Assembly: GCA_910574185.1 (NCBI GenBank)
Contig: CAJSZQ010000019.1
Location: forward strand, 1 to 64,000
Reading direction: 5' to 3'
DNA from: Lachnospiraceae bacterium
Lineage (GTDB): Bacteria; Bacillota; Clostridia; Lachnospirales; Lachnospiraceae
Length of the DNA stretch: 64,000 nucleotides
Below, piece by piece: positions 1 to 8,332 of this stretch. How positions within the stretch are numbered: position 1 is the stretch's first letter; each line of letters starts with the position of its first letter. The notes under the pieces are model-generated. The model was not told where the DNA came from, did not search any database, and worked only from the letters and a program-made list of their open reading frames with translations. The position numbers were made by a program, and so were the translations under genes.

Positions 1-141
1 CCCCTGCTCTTCATCCAGTTCAAGTAATATTTGACACCGTTTCAAAACAGTCTTACAGGTATTCTTATTTTTGATTGTTTTTTGAAGAGTAGTCCTTTCA
101 TCATCACTAAGCTTAATAATATATGTTTTAGGTCTTGCCAT
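1..141 (-). CDS. IS630-family transposase, N-terminal fragment cut by window edge
   Basis: Reading leftwards from the ATG at 141, an open frame of 47 codons runs off the window edge. It starts MARPKTYIIKLSDDE and continues with TVLKRCQILLELDE, the pattern of the N-terminal helix-turn-helix of IS630/Tc1-mariner type transposases. The catalytic DDE part would lie outside the window. A GGCGGTGG stretch just upstream of the start can serve as a ribosome site. The element's terminal inverted repeat cannot be identified because only one end is visible. The DNA here is more AT-rich than the neighbouring genes. The family call rests on a short N-terminus, so it is good but not certain. Confidence 0.72.
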   Translation of the reverse strand, partial: MARPKTYIIKLSDDERTTLQKTIKNKNTCKTVLKRCQILLELDEEQG

Positions 142-262
142 ACCATCCACCGCCATTTCTTTTTAGTATATCATAAGGCGGTAAATAATGGCAGTAAAAT
201 TAATTTAAATATAATGCGGTCAGCACACTAGCTGCTTTTTTAATAAAAATAGCACTCGCCTA

Positions 263-293
263 TTGACTTGGCTAACAATATATGTTATATAAT
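263..293 (+). promoter_or_regulatory. Putative promoter of the hsp20 gene
   Basis: TTGACT at 263-268 is followed by overlapping -10 candidates: TATATA at 286-291 (17-bp spacer) and TATAAT at 288-293 (19-bp spacer). It is the only good sigma-A-like signal upstream of the heat-shock gene, leaving a leader of about 80 nt. Confidence 0.55.
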
Positions 294-325
294 AACTATA
301 ACAAATAAAACAATTCATATTTTAA

Positions 326-340
326 ATACCTTTCAGGTAT
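326..340. promoter_or_regulatory. Inverted repeat in the hsp20 leader, possible operator
   Basis: ATACCT (326-331) and AGGTAT (335-340) are perfect complements around a TTC centre, between the promoter and the ribosome site of hsp20. It is not a CIRCE element (the arms are too short and different). It could be a repressor site or a small RNA hairpin; the sequence alone does not decide. Confidence 0.3.
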
Positions 341-381
341 ACTAATCCTGATAAGGTAAGGTTAATAAGGAGGTATGAGCT

Positions 382-804
382 ATGTTGTTAGCAAACAGAA
401 ATTATAATTTATTCGACGATTTATTCAGAGATCCATTCTTCTCACGTCCTTTTGAGAATGCATCTTCTCAGATTATGAAGACTGACATTCATGAGAAAGA
501 CGGTAACTATGTGATAGACATGGAACTTCCGGGATATTGCAAAGAGGATATCAAGGCAGATTTGAAAGATGGCTATATGACCATTACTGCTACAAAGAAT
601 GAGACGAAGGAGGAAAAAGACGCCAGAGGAAACTGTATCCGTAAAGAGCGATATACAGGAAGCTGTAACAGAAGCTTTTATGTAGGAGATCAGGTATCTC
701 AGGAAGATATTAAGGCGGCGTTTAAAGACGGTGTGCTGACTATGATTGTACCGAAGGAAGCGCCGAAGGTCATTGAGGAGCCAAAGTTTATTGCAATTGA
801 GTAA
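382..804 (+). CDS. Hsp20/alpha-crystallin small heat shock protein
   Basis: This is a 140-aa ATP-independent holdase that binds unfolding proteins in the cytoplasm. After an N-terminal segment with LFDDLFRDPFF, the alpha-crystallin domain covers about residues 33-130. It contains the typical MKTDIHEKDGNYVIDMELPG and the C-terminal AAFKDGVLTMIVPK motif that ends the domain; a short tail follows. Length fits the bacterial Hsp18/Hsp20 class. The start is supported by AAGGAGG eight to nine bases upstream. The gene stands alone, with its own promoter and a strong downstream hairpin, so it is probably monocistronic and stress-induced. The leader carries a small inverted repeat rather than CIRCE. 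Confidence 0.93.
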   Translation: MLLANRNYNLFDDLFRDPFFSRPFENASSQIMKTDIHEKDGNYVIDMELPGYCKEDIKADLKDGYMTITATKNETKEEKDARGNCIRKERYTGSCNRSFYVGDQVSQEDIKAAFKDGVLTMIVPKEAPKVIEEPKFIAIE

Positions 805-851
805 TGAATAGACCGGATAAACAATCCGGGAGATTAACAGAAGAATGAAAA

Positions 852-894
852 GGACTGTGAAAAGTTTACCTGCGGGCTTTTACACAGTCCTTCT
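852..894. terminator. Bidirectional terminator between hsp20 and the zinc-ribbon gene
   Basis: AAGGACTGTG (852-861) pairs perfectly with CACAGTCCTT (885-894), and the stem continues with AAAAG/CTTTT inside. It lies between two converging genes and can serve both. Confidence 0.75.
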
Positions 895-917
895 TCCTAT
901 GTATGAGTCATATCTGA

Positions 918-1451
918 TTAACTTCTTTTTCCAAATAACCCATGTTTTTTTGAGGAGCGCTCCTCCTTGCCGATGGAAAGAAGTTCGTCATAAGCTTTTC
1001 GCATTTCTCGTTCTTGTTTTTCGCGGACTGATTTTGGAGGAAGATTGGCATACCGTAGGTGGAACTCGCCGTCGTCTCCCGCATCTGGTTCTTCTGCCGC
1101 TGTGGAAACGTTTTTTCGTTTGACAGAGGTTCGCGATGATTTTTCGGCTGCTTTAAGAGCAGCCTTTTCAGCTTTGCGTTCTTCGTTTGCTCTGCGCAGT
1201 GCGGCGCGTACGTCGCTGCGGCTGAATACCTGTGTCTGCTCTGTGAGCTCGTCATCGAATGCGGAAGAATCTTCACCGGAAGCTTTGGCGGCCGTTCTGG
1301 AGGAAGTTCTTTTCGGTGGAGTCTCGGCATCCATGTCGATGGATTCGGGGGCTTGTGGAATTTTAAATTTCTTACGACAGTTATGGCACAGCACATAACG
1401 TGGATCTTTTTTGCTGGGTTTTAATTCATCTCTGCATAAGGGGCATTTCAT
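918..1451 (-). CDS. Zinc-ribbon protein of unknown function with charged tail
   Basis: The protein is about 177 aa. The N-terminus has two Cys pairs, CPLC and CHNC, about 15 residues apart (numbered from the ATG, near residues 3-25), a treble-clef or zinc-ribbon metal site. The rest is low-complexity and highly charged (many K, E, R, A), with no recognisable enzyme motif, and ends in KKHGLFGKRS. An in-frame GTG three bases upstream (1454) is an alternative start; AGGAG lies 9 bases before the ATG and 6 before the GTG. It converges on hsp20 and diverges from the two-component genes. The zinc ribbon suggests a nucleic-acid- or protein-binding role, but no specific function can be assigned. Confidence 0.7.
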   Translation of the reverse strand: MKCPLCRDELKPSKKDPRYVLCHNCRKKFKIPQAPESIDMDAETPPKRTSSRTAAKASGEDSSAFDDELTEQTQVFSRSDVRAALRRANEERKAEKAALKAAEKSSRTSVKRKNVSTAAEEPDAGDDGEFHLRYANLPPKSVREKQEREMRKAYDELLSIGKEERSSKKHGLFGKRS

Positions 1452-1674
1452 CACAATCGTCTCCTATTTCTATACTTACTTATTATATATTATGTTATCA
1501 TTCACAGGCGAAGATGTAGTTGTGCTTTGCAAGTATACCTGTGAACGAGCTATAAACAGTAATTATATTATCACAATAATTACAAATTGCGAAGCTTTTT
1601 TCACAAAAGCGTCATAAAATAATGGTACGATAAAAATAATATATACGGTAAAAATTGGGAAGGCGGTATCCTAT

Positions 1675-2352
1675 ATGGAAAAATTACAGATATTAGTTGT
1701 AGATGACGAGAGCAGGATGCGGAAGCTGGTTCGGGATTTTTTGCAGAGAGAGGGATATGGTGTCCTTGAAGCGGGCGACGGTGCGGAGGCAATGGATATT
1801 TTTTATGAAAATAAAGGGATTGCATTGATAATTCTCGATGTGATGATGCCGCAGATGGACGGATGGCAGGTGTGTCGGGAGATTCGTCAGACTTCGGATA
1901 TTCCAATTATTATGCTGACAGCCCGGTCGGATGAGAGGGATGAGCTGCAGGGGTTTCAGCTGGGAGTGGACGAGTATATTTCTAAACCCTTTAGTCCCAA
2001 GATTCTGGTAGCCAGAGTGTCTGCAATTTTAAGAAGAACCAGAGGTACAGATTCGCAGGATAAACTTTGTGCGGGGAGCATTGAGGTTGACAGAGCGGCA
2101 CATCAGGTGACGGTGGACGGCAATGAGATTGAACTCAGTTACAAGGAATTTGAACTGCTGACCTATTTCCTTGAGAATCAGGGTATTGCCCTCTCCAGAG
2201 AGAAGATTTTAAATAATGTCTGGAACTATGATTATTTTGGAGATGCGAGAACGATTGATACTCATGTAAAGAAGCTTCGGAGTAAGTTGGGTGCGAAGGG
2301 GAATTATATTAAGACCATTTGGGGAATGGGGTATAAATTCGAGGTAGAGTAG
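1675..2352 (+). CDS. OmpR/PhoB-family response regulator
   Basis: This 225-aa DNA-binding response regulator is the output half of a two-component system. The receiver domain (about 1-120) shows the acidic pair in VVDDES, the phospho-acceptor Asp55 in LIILDVMMP, the switch Thr in MLTARSD and the Lys in YISKPF. A winged-helix domain (about 130-225) ends in KTIWGMGYKFE, typical of the OmpR class. The stop codon is followed directly by the ATG of the sensor kinase, so the pair is translationally coupled. The target genes are not evident; no transporter or resistance gene follows. The upstream gap (1455-1674) is AT-rich and could hold the promoter. Confidence 0.95.
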   Translation: MEKLQILVVDDESRMRKLVRDFLQREGYGVLEAGDGAEAMDIFYENKGIALIILDVMMPQMDGWQVCREIRQTSDIPIIMLTARSDERDELQGFQLGVDEYISKPFSPKILVARVSAILRRTRGTDSQDKLCAGSIEVDRAAHQVTVDGNEIELSYKEFELLTYFLENQGIALSREKILNNVWNYDYFGDARTIDTHVKKLRSKLGAKGNYIKTIWGMGYKFEVE

Positions 2353-3825
2353 ATGAAATATTCAATTGAGCGCCAGATGACGGTGGCTTTTATGTCTCTT
2401 CTGGCATTTATGCTGGCGGTTATTTTGCTTGGTAACGCCTTTTTGTTAGAGCCTTATTATATTCGGGATAAGAAGTCAAAATTTATCAGTATGTATCAGG
2501 CGCTTTCACAGGCGGCAGAGGAAGGGAGACTGGCGGGAGTGGATGAGGATACCTATGGTGAGCTTGCGCGCCAGGCGGAGAAAGACAATTTATTTTTCCT
2601 GACAATTAATATGACAGAACAGACAATGATTGCGAATGTTCAGCATGAAGTGGAGCTGAAACAATATTTGGACGCCTATCTTTTGAATCGAAGAGAGAGC
2701 ACCGACAAGACGTTGGAGCTGACGGATAATTATGAAATCAGCCAGACCAGGGGGAAAGATACAGCTACCGAGTATCTGATGATGCGGGGAGAACTGGGCG
2801 GAGGGTATTTCTTTCTGATTCAGAGTCCGGTGGAAAGTATTCAGGGAAGTGCGGCGGTTGCAAATCGGTTTTTGATTGTGGTGGGAAGCATTGCGGTTGT
2901 GATTTGTATGGCGCTGGTATGGTTTTTTTCCAGGAGGCTTACAAATCCCTTGCGTGAGCTTGCGGAGATTTCCAGGAAGATGGCGGAGCTTAATTTTGAG
3001 GCGAAATACACCAGCGGCGGCGAGGATGAAATCGGCGTACTGGGGGAGAATTTTAACCGGATGTCGGAGAAGCTGGAACAATCGATTTCCGAGCTTAAGA
3101 GCGCGAATAACCGGCTGATGCAGGATTTAGAGCAGCGGGATAAGTTAGAGCAGATGCGAAATGAATTTCTCGGAAATGTTTCCCATGAACTGAAGACGCC
3201 TATTGCCTTAATACAAGGCTATGCGGAGGGGCTGAAGGAGGGAATTGATTCCGATGCGGAGAGTCGGGAGTTTTACTGTGATGTTATTATTGATGAAGTG
3301 GGCAAGATGAATCATATGGTAAAAAATCTTCTTACTTTAAATCAGCTTGAGTTTGGGGGTGAGGAGATTCAATTTGAGAGGTTTGATTTGACGGAGCTGA
3401 CAGCGGGCGTATTGCAGAGTATGGAGTTATTTGCAGAGCAGACGCAGGCAAAGGTGCAGTTTCAGCAGAAAGAACCAGTGTATGTATGGGCGGACGAGTA
3501 CAAGGTGGAACAGGTAGTGCGCAATTATATCGGTAATGCCTTCCATCATGTGTCCGGCGATATGGTGATTGATGTGAAGATTGAGCGGGAAGGCGACGTG
3601 GCGAGAACTACGGTATTTAACACAGGGAGCGCGATACCGGAGGAGGATTTATCCCATATCTGGGAGAAATTCTATAAAGTGGATAAGGCTCACACAAGAG
3701 AATATGGGGGCAACGGTATCGGCCTGTCAATTGTAAAGGCGGTTATGGAATCCTTTCATCAGAAATATGGAGTAGAGAACTATGATAATGGGGTTGCCTT
3801 CTGGTTTGAATTAGGTATAAAATAG
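2353..3825 (+). CDS. Membrane sensor histidine kinase
   Basis: This 490-aa kinase is the partner of the preceding regulator. A first membrane helix (about 10-32) is followed by an extracytoplasmic sensor of about 140 residues and a second helix (about 174-196, RFLIVVGSIAVVICMALVWF). A HAMP linker begins SRRLTNPLRELAEIS, then comes the dimerisation domain with the phospho-accepting His in NVSHELKTP (about residue 278). The ATPase domain carries the N-box NYIGNAFHH and the G-box GGNGIGLS. The extracellular part has no recognisable ligand domain, so the signal is unknown. The ATG abuts the regulator's TAG with no gap. Confidence 0.95.
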   Translation: MKYSIERQMTVAFMSLLAFMLAVILLGNAFLLEPYYIRDKKSKFISMYQALSQAAEEGRLAGVDEDTYGELARQAEKDNLFFLTINMTEQTMIANVQHEVELKQYLDAYLLNRRESTDKTLELTDNYEISQTRGKDTATEYLMMRGELGGGYFFLIQSPVESIQGSAAVANRFLIVVGSIAVVICMALVWFFSRRLTNPLRELAEISRKMAELNFEAKYTSGGEDEIGVLGENFNRMSEKLEQSISELKSANNRLMQDLEQRDKLEQMRNEFLGNVSHELKTPIALIQGYAEGLKEGIDSDAESREFYCDVIIDEVGKMNHMVKNLLTLNQLEFGGEEIQFERFDLTELTAGVLQSMELFAEQTQAKVQFQQKEPVYVWADEYKVEQVVRNYIGNAFHHVSGDMVIDVKIEREGDVARTTVFNTGSAIPEEDLSHIWEKFYKVDKAHTREYGGNGIGLSIVKAVMESFHQKYGVENYDNGVAFWFELGIK

Positions 3826-3953
3826 GAATATGAGTGTTGGAGTTCACAGGGCGTCTGCTTCGTTTGAAATCTTCCGGAATAGAAACAAGGTGAAACAGCG
3901 CTTCTATTGAACTTATTTCCAGCGTAGTCTAAAAGAGAAAGGTCTAAGAGAGA

Positions 3954-4559
3954 ATGGTTGCAATTATTGATTATGATGCGGGTAATATTAAGAGTGTGGA
4001 GAAGGCGCTTAAATTTCTGGGTCAGGAGGCTGAAGTTACCAGGGACCAGGGGCGGATACTTCAGGCAGACAAGGTTATCCTGCCGGGGGTAGGAGCCTTT
4101 GGAGACGCCATGGATAAGCTTTCCCGGTATCGCTTGATAGATGTGATGAAAGAGGTAACGGATAGAGGAGTCCCCTTTCTTGGTATCTGCCTGGGATTGC
4201 AGCTGTTGTTTGACAGGAGCGATGAAGCGCCGGGCGTGGAAGGGCTTGGCATTTTAAAAGGAGAGATTCTTAAGATTCCGAAAAAGGATGAGCTTAAGAT
4301 TCCCCATATGGGATGGAATTCTTTGGAGTTTCCCCGGAGGGGAAGACTGTTTGACGGATTGGGAAAGAATCCATACGTTTATTTTGTTCATTCCTATTAT
4401 CTGAAAGCGGCGGAGGAAGAGATTGTAACAGCAACGACAGATTATGGAGTACAGATACACGCTTCTGTTGAAAAAGGGAATGTATTTGCCTGTCAATTTC
4501 ATCCGGAAAAAAGCGGGGAGACGGGACTTCAGATTTTGAAGAACTTTGCCAAGCTGTAA
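3954..4559 (+). CDS. hisH: Imidazole glycerol phosphate synthase, glutaminase subunit HisH
   Basis: This 201-aa class I glutamine amidotransferase supplies ammonia to HisF in histidine biosynthesis. The oxyanion-strand motif LPGVGAFGDAM, the nucleophile Cys79 in GICLGLQLLF and the His/Glu pair in QFHPEKSGETG (about 183 and 185) are all present, so the triad is complete. Length is normal. It lies about 100 bp upstream of hisF, its obligate partner. No other his gene is in the window, so the two final-step subunits are split from the rest of the pathway. The start ATG follows an AAAGG/AGAGAG-rich ribosome region. Confidence 0.96.
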   Translation: MVAIIDYDAGNIKSVEKALKFLGQEAEVTRDQGRILQADKVILPGVGAFGDAMDKLSRYRLIDVMKEVTDRGVPFLGICLGLQLLFDRSDEAPGVEGLGILKGEILKIPKKDELKIPHMGWNSLEFPRRGRLFDGLGKNPYVYFVHSYYLKAAEEEIVTATTDYGVQIHASVEKGNVFACQFHPEKSGETGLQILKNFAKL

Positions 4560-4658
4560 AGACAGAAGCGCAGACCAGTCCGAGGGGGCAAGAATAAAGA
4601 AAGGACGGACCGGATAGAGAATCTATCGGGAATTAAGAGAAGGATAAGGAGAGGTTGG

Positions 4659-5420
4659 ATGCATACAAAAAGAATAATTCCCTGTCTGGATGTTCATGGA
4701 GGACGCGTGGTGAAGGGAGTAAACTTCGTGGATTTGAGGGACGCCGGGGACCCGGTGGAGATTGGAAGGGCCTATGACGCGGCCGGAGCAGACGAGTTGG
4801 TGTTTTTGGATATTACCGCGTCGTCGGATGCCAGAGAGACTGTGGTTGATATGGTGAGAAAGGTAGCGGAGACAGTATTTATTCCTTTTACAGTGGGAGG
4901 AGGGATTCGTACCGTAGAAGATTTTCGGATGCTTTTAAGGGAAGGCGCCGACAAGATATCGATTAATTCTTCAGCAATTAATACGCCGGAGCTGATTTCG
5001 AGCGCGGCGGACAAATTTGGCAGTCAGTGTGTGGTGGTGGCCATTGACGCTAAGCGGCGGGCAGACGGAAGCGGCTGGAATATCTATAAGAACGGCGGCA
5101 GAATTGATGTGGGACTGGATGCTGTAGAATGGGCTGGAAAGGTAGAGAGTCTGGGTGCAGGAGAGATTCTTCTTACCAGTATGGACTGTGACGGAACGAA
5201 GACGGGCTATGATTTGGAGCTAACCAGATGTATTGCAGAGAATGTACAGATACCGGTGATTGCATCCGGCGGCGCCGGCAAGCTCCGGCATTTTAAGGAT
5301 GCGCTTACGGACGGAAAAGCAGATGCGGCGCTTGCGGCTTCATTGTTTCACTATAAGGAGCTTGAGATAAGAGAAGTAAAAGAATATTTACGAAAGGAGG
5401 GCGTGTCTGTGCGCCTGTAA
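4659..5420 (+). CDS. hisF: Imidazole glycerol phosphate synthase, cyclase subunit HisF
   Basis: This 253-aa (beta-alpha)8 barrel converts PRFAR plus ammonia into imidazole glycerol phosphate and AICAR, linking histidine and purine synthesis. The catalytic Asp of the N-terminal half is in [14 protein letters not shown], and that of the second half is in VVAIDAKRR. The phosphate-binding VGGGIRT and IASGGAGK loops are intact. Length is standard. AAGGAG sits ahead of the ATG. The stop is 10 bp before ung, whose ribosome site overlaps the hisF stop, so ung is probably co-transcribed. Confidence 0.97.
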   Translation: MHTKRIIPCLDVHGGRVVKGVNFVDLRDAGDPVEIGRAYDAAGADELVFLDITASSDARETVVDMVRKVAETVFIPFTVGGGIRTVEDFRMLLREGADKISINSSAINTPELISSAADKFGSQCVVVAIDAKRRADGSGWNIYKNGGRIDVGLDAVEWAGKVESLGAGEILLTSMDCDGTKTGYDLELTRCIAENVQIPVIASGGAGKLRHFKDALTDGKADAALAASLFHYKELEIREVKEYLRKEGVSVRL

Positions 5421-5430
5421 GGAGAGAAAA

Positions 5431-6102
5431 ATGGCAGCAATCAATAACGACTGGCTGGACGCCCTGAAGGGAGAATTTAAGAAACCTTATTATAAGGAGT
5501 TATTTGATAAGGTGAAGGAAGAGTATGGGAAATATCAGATATTTCCACCGGCGGATGATATTTTTAATGCGTTTCACTTAACGCCTCTGTCCAAAGTGAA
5601 GGTAGTAATTCTGGGACAGGACCCTTATCACAATGTTGGGCAGGCCCATGGTCTGTGCTTTTCTGTGAAAAAGGGGGTGCAGGTTCCGCCTTCTCTGGTA
5701 AATATCTATCAGGAGTTACATGACGATTTGGGGTGTGCGATACCTCATCATGGATGTCTGACGAAATGGGCTGAACAGGGCGTGCTGATGCTGAATACGG
5801 TGCTGACAGTACGGGCGCATCAGGCGAATTCCCACAGAGGAATCGGCTGGGAGGAATTTACGGATGCGGCGATTATGGCGCTGAACAGCCAGGACCGCCC
5901 GATTGTGTACATACTATGGGGGTCTCCGGCGCAGAGGAAAGCGTCGATGCTTCATAACTCGAAACATTTGATTCTGAAGGCGCCGCATCCAAGTCCTCTG
6001 TCTGCGTACCGGGGATTTTTTGGAAGCAAACCCTTTAGTCAGACCAATGAATTTTTATCATCCCATGGAATAGAGCCGGTTGACTGGCAGATAGAGGAGT
6101 AG
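5431..6102 (+). CDS. ung: Uracil-DNA glycosylase, family 1
   Basis: This 223-aa DNA-repair enzyme removes uracil from DNA to start base-excision repair. The water-activating motif GQDPYHNVGQAHGL and the DNA-intercalation motif HPSPLSAYRGFFG are both present and complete. Length fits bacterial Ung. The ribosome site (TAAGGAG) includes the hisF stop codon, so it is translationally linked to the his genes without an obvious functional reason. The next gene, lpdA, starts 5 bp downstream. Confidence 0.97.
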   Translation: MAAINNDWLDALKGEFKKPYYKELFDKVKEEYGKYQIFPPADDIFNAFHLTPLSKVKVVILGQDPYHNVGQAHGLCFSVKKGVQVPPSLVNIYQELHDDLGCAIPHHGCLTKWAEQGVLMLNTVLTVRAHQANSHRGIGWEEFTDAAIMALNSQDRPIVYILWGSPAQRKASMLHNSKHLILKAPHPSPLSAYRGFFGSKPFSQTNEFLSSHGIEPVDWQIEE

Positions 6103-6107
6103 AGAGT

Positions 6108-7520
6108 ATGAAGAATATGTATGATTTGTTGATTATTGGAGCGGGGCCCGGCGGATATGTAGCGGCGAAGAAAGCGGCAAAGCTTGGAATGTCGGTGGCT
6201 ATTATCGATAAAGGACCGGTGGGCGGGACCTGTATAAACAGAGGGTGTATTCCCACGAAAGCGATGCTTCATGCAGCTACCAGATACCGGGATATTAAGG
6301 AATGTGAATTATTCGGTCTTCATGTGGAAGGAGCCGGATATGATTTGCAGAAGATTATTGAATATAAGGAAGCGTCCACAGCAGAGATGCGTGCGGATTT
6401 GGAGAAAGAGTTTGAAGCGCTTGGTATAGTATTCGTACAAGGCGCTGCGAGGGTGCAGGCAGGGAAACGAGTGCGCGTGGAGAAGGAAGACGGCGCCTCA
6501 GAATTTTATTTCGGCAGGCAGATTCTCATCGCTACCGGAGCCAAGGCGAACCGGGCGGATATTCCGGGAGCGGATTTGCCGGGAGTTATGACCAGCGAGG
6601 AACTTCTGAGCTCAGATGAGAGCAAATATAAAAGTCTTCTGATTCTTGGAGGAGGCGTAATTGGACTGGAGATTGCAACCGTATTTCGGGATTTGGGTGC
6701 AGAAGTGACGATTATAGAGATATCGAATCGACTTCTCCCAACGATGGATGGGGAATTTTCTGATGCATTGGAGAAAATTCTTATTGATAGAGGCGTTCAC
6801 ATTTATAAGGAGAGTATTCTGGAGCAGATATCCGAATCAGAGGAAGGATTAGCATGTCGATTCGTTTGTCAGGGGCAGACAAGAGAACTACAGGTAGAGG
6901 GCGTATTGATGTCGGTAGGCAGACGGCCTAACACAGAAGGTTTATTTGATGCAAATGTGCCGATTAAGCTGGAAAGAGGAAGGATTGTGGTGGATGAGTT
7001 CTTCCGCACTAACGTGCCCGGTATTTATGCGGTAGGCGATGTGGTAGGAGGTATACAGCTTGCCCATGTAGCTTCAGCAGAAGGAACTTATGTGGTGGAG
7101 AAGATGAATGATTTGAAACCGTCGGTGATTGTATCCATGGTGCCAAGTTGTCTGTTTACTCCGATTTCTATTGTACCAAGCTGTCTGTATACGGACCCAG
7201 AGATTGCATCGGTGGGTCTTACGGAAGAACAGGCGAAGGAAAAAGGCGTGCCGATACGGTGTGGAAGATATGCGATGGAGGGGAACGGGCAGACCATCAT
7301 ATCCAAGGAGGCGGTTGGGTTTATTAAGATATTATTCGCCAAGGACAGCGACGTGCTTTTGGGAGCTCAATTGATGTGTCCGCGGGCGACGGATATGATT
7401 GGAGAGCTTGCTACCGCGCTGGCGAATGGGCTGACATCCAGGCAGCTTATGTATGCGATGCGGGCGCACCCGACTTTTAATGAGGCGATTTCCTGCGCAG
7501 TGGAGAACAGCAGGGAGTAA
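6108..7520 (+). CDS. lpdA: Dihydrolipoyl dehydrogenase (E3) with internal duplication
   Basis: This 470-aa FAD-dependent disulfide oxidoreductase re-oxidises dihydrolipoamide of 2-oxoacid dehydrogenases or the glycine cleavage system. The FAD motif GAGPGGYVAAKKAA, the redox disulfide GGTCINRGCIP, the NAD motif GGGVIGLEIA and the C-terminal His-Glu pair in AHPTFNEA are intact. No E1, E2, lipoate or glycine-cleavage gene is nearby, so its partner complex is unclear. Residues 343-364 contain the phrase S-x-VPSCLxT twice in a row, an 11-residue in-frame duplication immediately before the dimerisation domain (DPEIASVG). The reading frame is unbroken. A perfect 13-bp hairpin follows the gene. Confidence 0.92.
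   Translation: MKNMYDLLIIGAGPGGYVAAKKAAKLGMSVAIIDKGPVGGTCINRGCIPTKAMLHAATRYRDIKECELFGLHVEGAGYDLQKIIEYKEASTAEMRADLEKEFEALGIVFVQGAARVQAGKRVRVEKEDGASEFYFGRQILIATGAKANRADIPGADLPGVMTSEELLSSDESKYKSLLILGGGVIGLEIATVFRDLGAEVTIIEISNRLLPTMDGEFSDALEKILIDRGVHIYKESILEQISESEEGLACRFVCQGQTRELQVEGVLMSVGRRPNTEGLFDANVPIKLERGRIVVDEFFRTNVPGIYAVGDVVGGIQLAHVASAEGTYVVEKMNDLKPSVIVSMVPSCLFTPISIVPSCLYTDPEIASVGLTEEQAKEKGVPIRCGRYAMEGNGQTIISKEAVGFIKILFAKDSDVLLGAQLMCPRATDMIGELATALANGLTSRQLMYAMRAHPTFNEAISCAVENSRE
7134..7199 (+). repeat. Diverged 33-bp tandem duplication inside lpdA
   Basis: Units 7134-7166 and 7167-7199 encode SMVPSCLFTPI and SIVPSCLYTDP. About 21 of the first 27 bases match, with differences mostly at third codon positions; the last 6 bases do not match. 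The second unit fits the usual Lpd sequence, so the first is the extra one. Confidence 0.75.
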
Positions 7521-7530
7521 GGAAATTTTT

Positions 7531-7569
7531 GGCTGCGGCCGGGAAATCATAAGTTACCCGGCCGCAGCC
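7531..7569. terminator. Bidirectional terminator between lpdA and merR
   Basis: GGCTGCGGCCGGG (7531-7543) is perfectly complementary to CCCGGCCGCAGCC (7557-7569). T-rich stretches lie on both sides (GTTCCATTTTT on the right, AAATTTTT on the left). It sits between convergent genes. Confidence 0.85.
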
Positions 7570-7589
7570 GTTCCATTTTTACTATGCAG

Positions 7590-8309
7590 TTATAAAAAAG
7601 AAATTACCTGCGCGGCAAATTCCGCGGTTCCTTCACCGCCGGCTTTGTCAATGTTTCGCTTCATACGAGCGTCGCATGCGTACATCTGTCCAAGTTCTTT
7701 TAGGATATCGTCGGTGCAGGTATAGTAATGCTCTGAAATAAATTCCTGCAATTCTCTGATGATATTCTGCGCCTGGGCGTCTTTGGGCGGCAGATGCTTT
7801 AGAGCGCCAAGTCTGGCAAACAGAGACATAATGTGTCCGGCAGCCTGTTCTGTTTCTGCTGACGTTTGTTTATTAGTTTTTTCCTGATATTCTCTGTAAG
7901 CTGCGGTGCTTCCCCATCTTTCTTTTACTTCTGTGGAATACCGCTCTAGTTCTGTTTTATCAAAAGGCTGAAAATTCACGTTGTTTACTCCTTTCTTCTG
8001 AATTTCAAGGGCAAAAGAGATTAGTTTATCTAAATGATTCCGTTTTAATTCCAGTAGATGAATCTGCTGTTCAAGAGCTTCCTCTGGTACGAAATCAGGA
8101 TTATCCAAGATGTCTCTGATATCTTTTAATGGAAATTGTAGCTCCCGGAACAGTAAAATGTTTTGCAGACGATTCAAAGCCTCATCGTTATACAATCGAT
8201 AGCCCGATTCAGTTACTGCTGCAGGCTTTAATAAACCTATGGCGTCATAATGATGTAGTGTGCGCACACTTATGCCGGTAAGCCGGCTGACTTCTTTTAC
8301 AGTTCGCAT
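7590..8309 (-). CDS. MerR-family activator with TipAS-like effector domain
   Basis: This 239-aa transcription regulator has an N-terminal MerR winged helix (about 1-70: VKEVSRLTGISVRTLHHYDAIGLLKP), a coiled-coil dimerisation helix (about 75-115), then a C-terminal helical domain (about 125-239; WGSTAAYREYQ, ACDARMKRNIDKAGGEGTAEF) that resembles the TipAS antibiotic-recognition domain. It has no Cys cluster expected of a metal sensor. Its own promoter has a 19-bp spacer, the hallmark of MerR targets, so it is probably autoregulated. It diverges from the metal ATPase, but a drug-type ligand is more likely than a metal. The start has a clear GGGAGG site. Confidence 0.88.
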   Translation of the reverse strand: MRTVKEVSRLTGISVRTLHHYDAIGLLKPAAVTESGYRLYNDEALNRLQNILLFRELQFPLKDIRDILDNPDFVPEEALEQQIHLLELKRNHLDKLISFALEIQKKGVNNVNFQPFDKTELERYSTEVKERWGSTAAYREYQEKTNKQTSAETEQAAGHIMSLFARLGALKHLPPKDAQAQNIIRELQEFISEHYYTCTDDILKELGQMYACDARMKRNIDKAGGEGTAEFAAQVISFL

Positions 8310-8332
8310 TGTTATTCCTCCCTTGTGATTAC

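Noticed and set aside
31-231. 66-codon frame on the + strand at the left end
   Set aside because: It is antisense to the transposase fragment and has no ribosome site.
908-1396. 162-residue open frame on the - strand overlapping the zinc-ribbon gene
   Set aside because: It is a shifted frame of the same strand with abnormal composition (many Pro and His); the zinc-ribbon frame has the start site and conserved Cys pairs.
1498-1560. TTCACAGG/CCTGTGAA repeat as a further member of the GTNACNGTTCA palindrome family
   Set aside because: Only 8-bp arms and no clear GTTAC end; could be a relic, but evidence is too weak.
7134-7199. Frameshift or assembly error in lpdA
   Set aside because: The duplicate keeps the frame and the copies differ at synonymous positions, which argues for a real old duplication.
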